In this document: piece after piece, positions 18,433 to 20,925 of the stretch
Numbering within the stretch: the stretch's first letter is position 1
Layout of the letters: each line of letters starts with the position of its first letter
Assembly: GCA_038235385.1 (NCBI GenBank)
Contig: JBBSTY010000069.1
Coordinates: 1-20,925, forward strand
Source: JBBSTY01 sp038235385
GTDB lineage: Bacteria; Actinomycetota; Acidimicrobiia; Acidimicrobiales; Acidimicrobilacustridaceae
Length of the DNA: 20,925 nucleotides
Direction of reading: 5' to 3'
Notes under the pieces: generated by a model
What the model was told of the DNA's origin: nothing
The model's input: the letters and a program-made list of their open reading frames with translations, nothing else
Databases searched by the model: none
Made by a program: the position numbers and the translations under genes

Positions 18433-20925
18433 TCAGCGCCCGACCAGGTGGCCGTGGAGGCGGTGGGCCTCGCGAGTGCGGAGCGCGACGTTGACCTCGA
18501 GCCGCTCGAGGTGCTGCGCGAGGATCTTGTCGCCCTGCGGGACGCCGTGGTCCTCGAACCAGGCGAAGACGGTGTCGGCGATCTCGGGCTTCGACAAGCC
18601 GCGCACGCCCTCGAGCATCCGCACGATGCTGTTCGAGGGGAAGCGCGCGTTGATGGCGTCCCAGTTCGCGGTGACGAACTCCCAGGCGCGCGGGCCGTGG
18701 TTCCTGTTCCCCATGGCCCGCCGGATCAGGTACGGGGCGTTCTGGGTGCGGACCGCATCGGTGATGCTCATCGCCAGCACGCGGTCGATCGAGTCGGCGT
18801 CGTCGAAGTCGGCCAGCGCGGTGAGGAAGCGGAGCTCCTGCTGGGGGGTGTCGGCGGCCTGGAACCGGGCCAGGAACAGGTCGAAGTCCTCGGGGCCGCC
18901 GGTCGCGGCGATGATCCCGACGGACGCGGCGACGAGGCTCGGGTCGATCGAGCCGGGGTCGGAGGTCGACGCCGCGTAGAGGTCGCGCGCCGTGATCTGG
19001 AGGGCAGCGTCGTTGCCCAGGACCCCGAGCAGGTCGAACAGGGTGCCGCGCAGCTCCCGTCGGCGGTCGCCCTCATCGGGCACCGGGGTGGGACCGAGCC
19101 GATCGAAGGCCGGGCGTGCGAGGTCGCGCACCGCTACCCGCAACGCCGACCGGGCGTCGCCGTCGACCAGCCGGTCGAGTGCGGACAGCGCGCCGACGAG
19201 GCGCTCCCACACCGACAGGTCGTCCTCGGCCTCGAACGAGCCGGCGAGGTCCAGGAACTCGGGTGCGCTCAGGCGGTCGGCGAGCACGGCCGCCCAGGCG
19301 TCGTCGATGAGGCCGTAGCGCTCGATGGGGGAGAGGCCGCTCGACGCGTGCGCCACGAGGGCGTCGCGCAGGTCGGGGGCGTACTGGGCTCGGTAGAAGC
19401 CGGTCGCCTCGGTGTTGGCGAGCACCCAATCGGCCCGCTCGAACAGGTTGATGTCGATCGAGTCGCCGTCGAGCAGGACCTTCTCGAAGCTGACGATGCC
19501 GTTCGAGGACTGGCTGAAGATGAGCGGGACGATCCATCGTTCGCCAGGATCGTCAGACGTGCCGGTGGTGGCACGTTCCCCGTCGCCGGCGCCCTCGCCG
19601 ATGTCGCCCGCGTAGCGGAACCGCTCCTGGGTGAAGCGCAGCGTGCTGCCCTCGTCGATCAGGTCGACGTCGATGACGGGGAAGCCGCCCTGGAGGATCC
19701 AGCTGTCCATGATGCGTCGGACGGGTTCGCCGGTGGACGCCTCGAGGGCGTCCCACAGGTCGGTGGTCTCGGTGTTGGCGTAGCTGTTGGCGCCGAGGTA
19801 GCTGCGGATGCCGTCCCGGAACGCCTCGAAGCCCAGGTACTGCTCGAGCATGCGGACGACGGCGGCCCCCTTCTCGTAGGTGAGGATGTCGAACATCCCC
19901 TCGGCGTCGTCGGGGGAGATGACGGGGAACTCGATGGGTCGGGTGGTGTCGAGCGCGTCGACGTCGAAGGCGGCGGTGCGCGACAGACCGAAGGAGGTCC
20001 AGCGGTCCCACTCGGGGCGGAAGGCGTCGGTGGCCGACATCTCCATGAAGGTGGCGAAGGCCTCGTTCAGCCAGATGCCGTTCCACCACTTCATGGTGAC
20101 GAGATCCCCGAACCACATGTGTGCGAGCTCGTGGGCGATGACGTCGGTGACGTTCTGCAGCTCGGGTTGGGTGGCGGTCTCGGGATCGACGAGCACCAGG
20201 ACCTCTCGGAAGGTCACGCACCCGAGGTTCTCCATCGCTCCGAAGGCGAAGTCGGGCACCGCCACCAGGTCGAGCTTGTCGCCGGGGTAGTCGATGCCGT
20301 AGTAGTCGGCGAAGTACTCCAGGCAGAACGCGCCGACCTCGAGCGCGTAGCTCGTGAGGTGGCCCTTGCCCCGTGGGTAGGCGACGCGCAGCGCCACACC
20401 GTTGGCCGTCACCGGTTCGGTGACGTCGAGCGGTCCGACGATGAAGGCCACGAGGTAGGTCGACATCTTCATGGTGTCGGCGAAGCGCACCACGTGCTTG
20501 CCGTCCTCGCGCACCGACCGCTCGACCTCGGCGGCGTTGGACAGCGCCGCCTGGTCGGCGTCGACGACGAGCGTGACCCCGAAGGTGGCCTTGAAGTCGG
20601 GTTCGTCCCAGCAGGGAAACGCCCGGCGGGCGTCGGTGGCCTCGAACTGGGTGGTGGCCATGACCTGGTCGACGCCGTCGGTGTCGGTGAACGTCGACCG
20701 GTAGAACCCGTGGAGCTTGTCGTTGAGGAACCCGGTGAAGGTCGTGTGCAGGGTCCAGCGGCCCACCGAGACCGAGGCCGTGAGCTCGACCGTGAGCCGT
20801 TCGGTGTCCTCGTCGAGCAGGATGGCGTCGGCCTCGATGTGGGTGCCGGCGGCGTCGCTGAGCCAGACCTTGGTGATGTCGAGCTCGATGGCGTTGAGCA
20901 CGATGCGGTTGGTGGCTTCGGTGAC
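18433..20925 (-). CDS. pepN: Aminopeptidase N (M1 family), 5' end outside window
   Basis: Zinc metallopeptidase of the M1 family that removes N-terminal residues from peptides; cytosolic by lack of any visible export signal, although the true N-terminus is missing. The frame is open to the window edge: 830 residues are visible and reading begins VTEATNRIVLNAIELD, so I estimate about 40 residues are lost. The exopeptidase motif GAMEN is at 20227-20241 and the zinc site HELAH at 20119-20133. The third ligand Glu lies 18 residues further on in WLNEAF. The second half is the helical ERAP1-C-like domain typical of actinobacterial PepN (WVLANTEATGFYRAQY onward). The C-terminus ends near LRTREAHRLHGHLVGR. 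It is the first gene of the minus-strand series and is followed by a hairpin. The family assignment is secure. Confidence 0.95.
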   Translation of the reverse strand, partial: VTEATNRIVLNAIELDITKVWLSDAAGTHIEADAILLDEDTERLTVELTASVSVGRWTLHTTFTGFLNDKLHGFYRSTFTDTDGVDQVMATTQFEATDARRAFPCWDEPDFKATFGVTLVVDADQAALSNAAEVERSVREDGKHVVRFADTMKMSTYLVAFIVGPLDVTEPVTANGVALRVAYPRGKGHLTSYALEVGAFCLEYFADYYGIDYPGDKLDLVAVPDFAFGAMENLGCVTFREVLVLVDPETATQPELQNVTDVIAHELAHMWFGDLVTMKWWNGIWLNEAFATFMEMSATDAFRPEWDRWTSFGLSRTAAFDVDALDTTRPIEFPVISPDDAEGMFDILTYEKGAAVVRMLEQYLGFEAFRDGIRSYLGANSYANTETTDLWDALEASTGEPVRRIMDSWILQGGFPVIDVDLIDEGSTLRFTQERFRYAGDIGEGAGDGERATTGTSDDPGERWIVPLIFSQSSNGIVSFEKVLLDGDSIDINLFERADWVLANTEATGFYRAQYAPDLRDALVAHASSGLSPIERYGLIDDAWAAVLADRLSAPEFLDLAGSFEAEDDLSVWERLVGALSALDRLVDGDARSALRVAVRDLARPAFDRLGPTPVPDEGDRRRELRGTLFDLLGVLGNDAALQITARDLYAASTSDPGSIDPSLVAASVGIIAATGGPEDFDLFLARFQAADTPQQELRFLTALADFDDADSIDRVLAMSITDAVRTQNAPYLIRRAMGNRNHGPRAWEFVTANWDAINARFPSNSIVRMLEGVRGLSKPEIADTVFAWFEDHGVPQGDKILAQHLERLEVNVALRTREAHRLHGHLVGR

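Overview
The window is high-GC, gene-dense DNA with frequent GTG starts and 4-nt GTGA stop/start overlaps. Its gene content is actinobacterial: a TreS-maltokinase fusion, an MptB-like lipoglycan mannosyltransferase, a GT87-type membrane glycosyltransferase and an M1 aminopeptidase N with a HELAH zinc site. An uncultured or poorly described actinobacterium, perhaps of the Acidimicrobiia type, is my best guess; that is inference from gene content and base composition only.

Layout. (1) 47-7610, plus strand: an alpha-glucan operon. A trehalose synthase/maltokinase fusion (treS-pep2), a 4-alpha-glucanotransferase (malQ) and a glycogen branching enzyme (glgB) are joined by two 4-nt GTGA overlaps. 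A small hairpin follows glgB. (2) 7820-11898, plus strand: an MptB-like polyprenol-phosphomannose mannosyltransferase, then two unrelated Mg2+ transporters, an SLC41/MgtE-type double-domain protein and a CorA protein. The gaps of 33 and 20 bp suggest one transcript. (3) 20925-11876, minus strand: aminopeptidase N (cut by the window edge), an SGNH-hydrolase lipoprotein translationally coupled to a metallophosphoesterase, a small DUF4190-like membrane protein, a glycogen debranching enzyme (glgX) and a GT87-type glycosyltransferase. The last gene converges on corA with a 23-nt overlap. (4) 16129-16411, plus strand: the 3' part of a TerC-family gene, broken by two single-base deletions and with no intact 5' part.

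How the genes fit together. TreS interconverts maltose and trehalose, and the fused maltokinase makes maltose 1-phosphate, the donor for GlgE-type glucan synthesis. GlgB branches the polymer, GlgX trims branches and MalQ recycles maltodextrins. GlgE itself is not in the window and would most naturally lie just upstream of position 1. MptB and the GT87 protein point to mannose-containing envelope lipoglycans or a similar polyprenol-linked pathway.

I see no CRISPR array, tRNA, rRNA, insertion sequence, phage or defence system. This is mostly a conserved metabolic region. The observations most worth a second look are the broken terC remnant, a possible leaderless glgX promoter, short tandem duplications at gene starts and a 34-residue insertion in the TreS catalytic domain.
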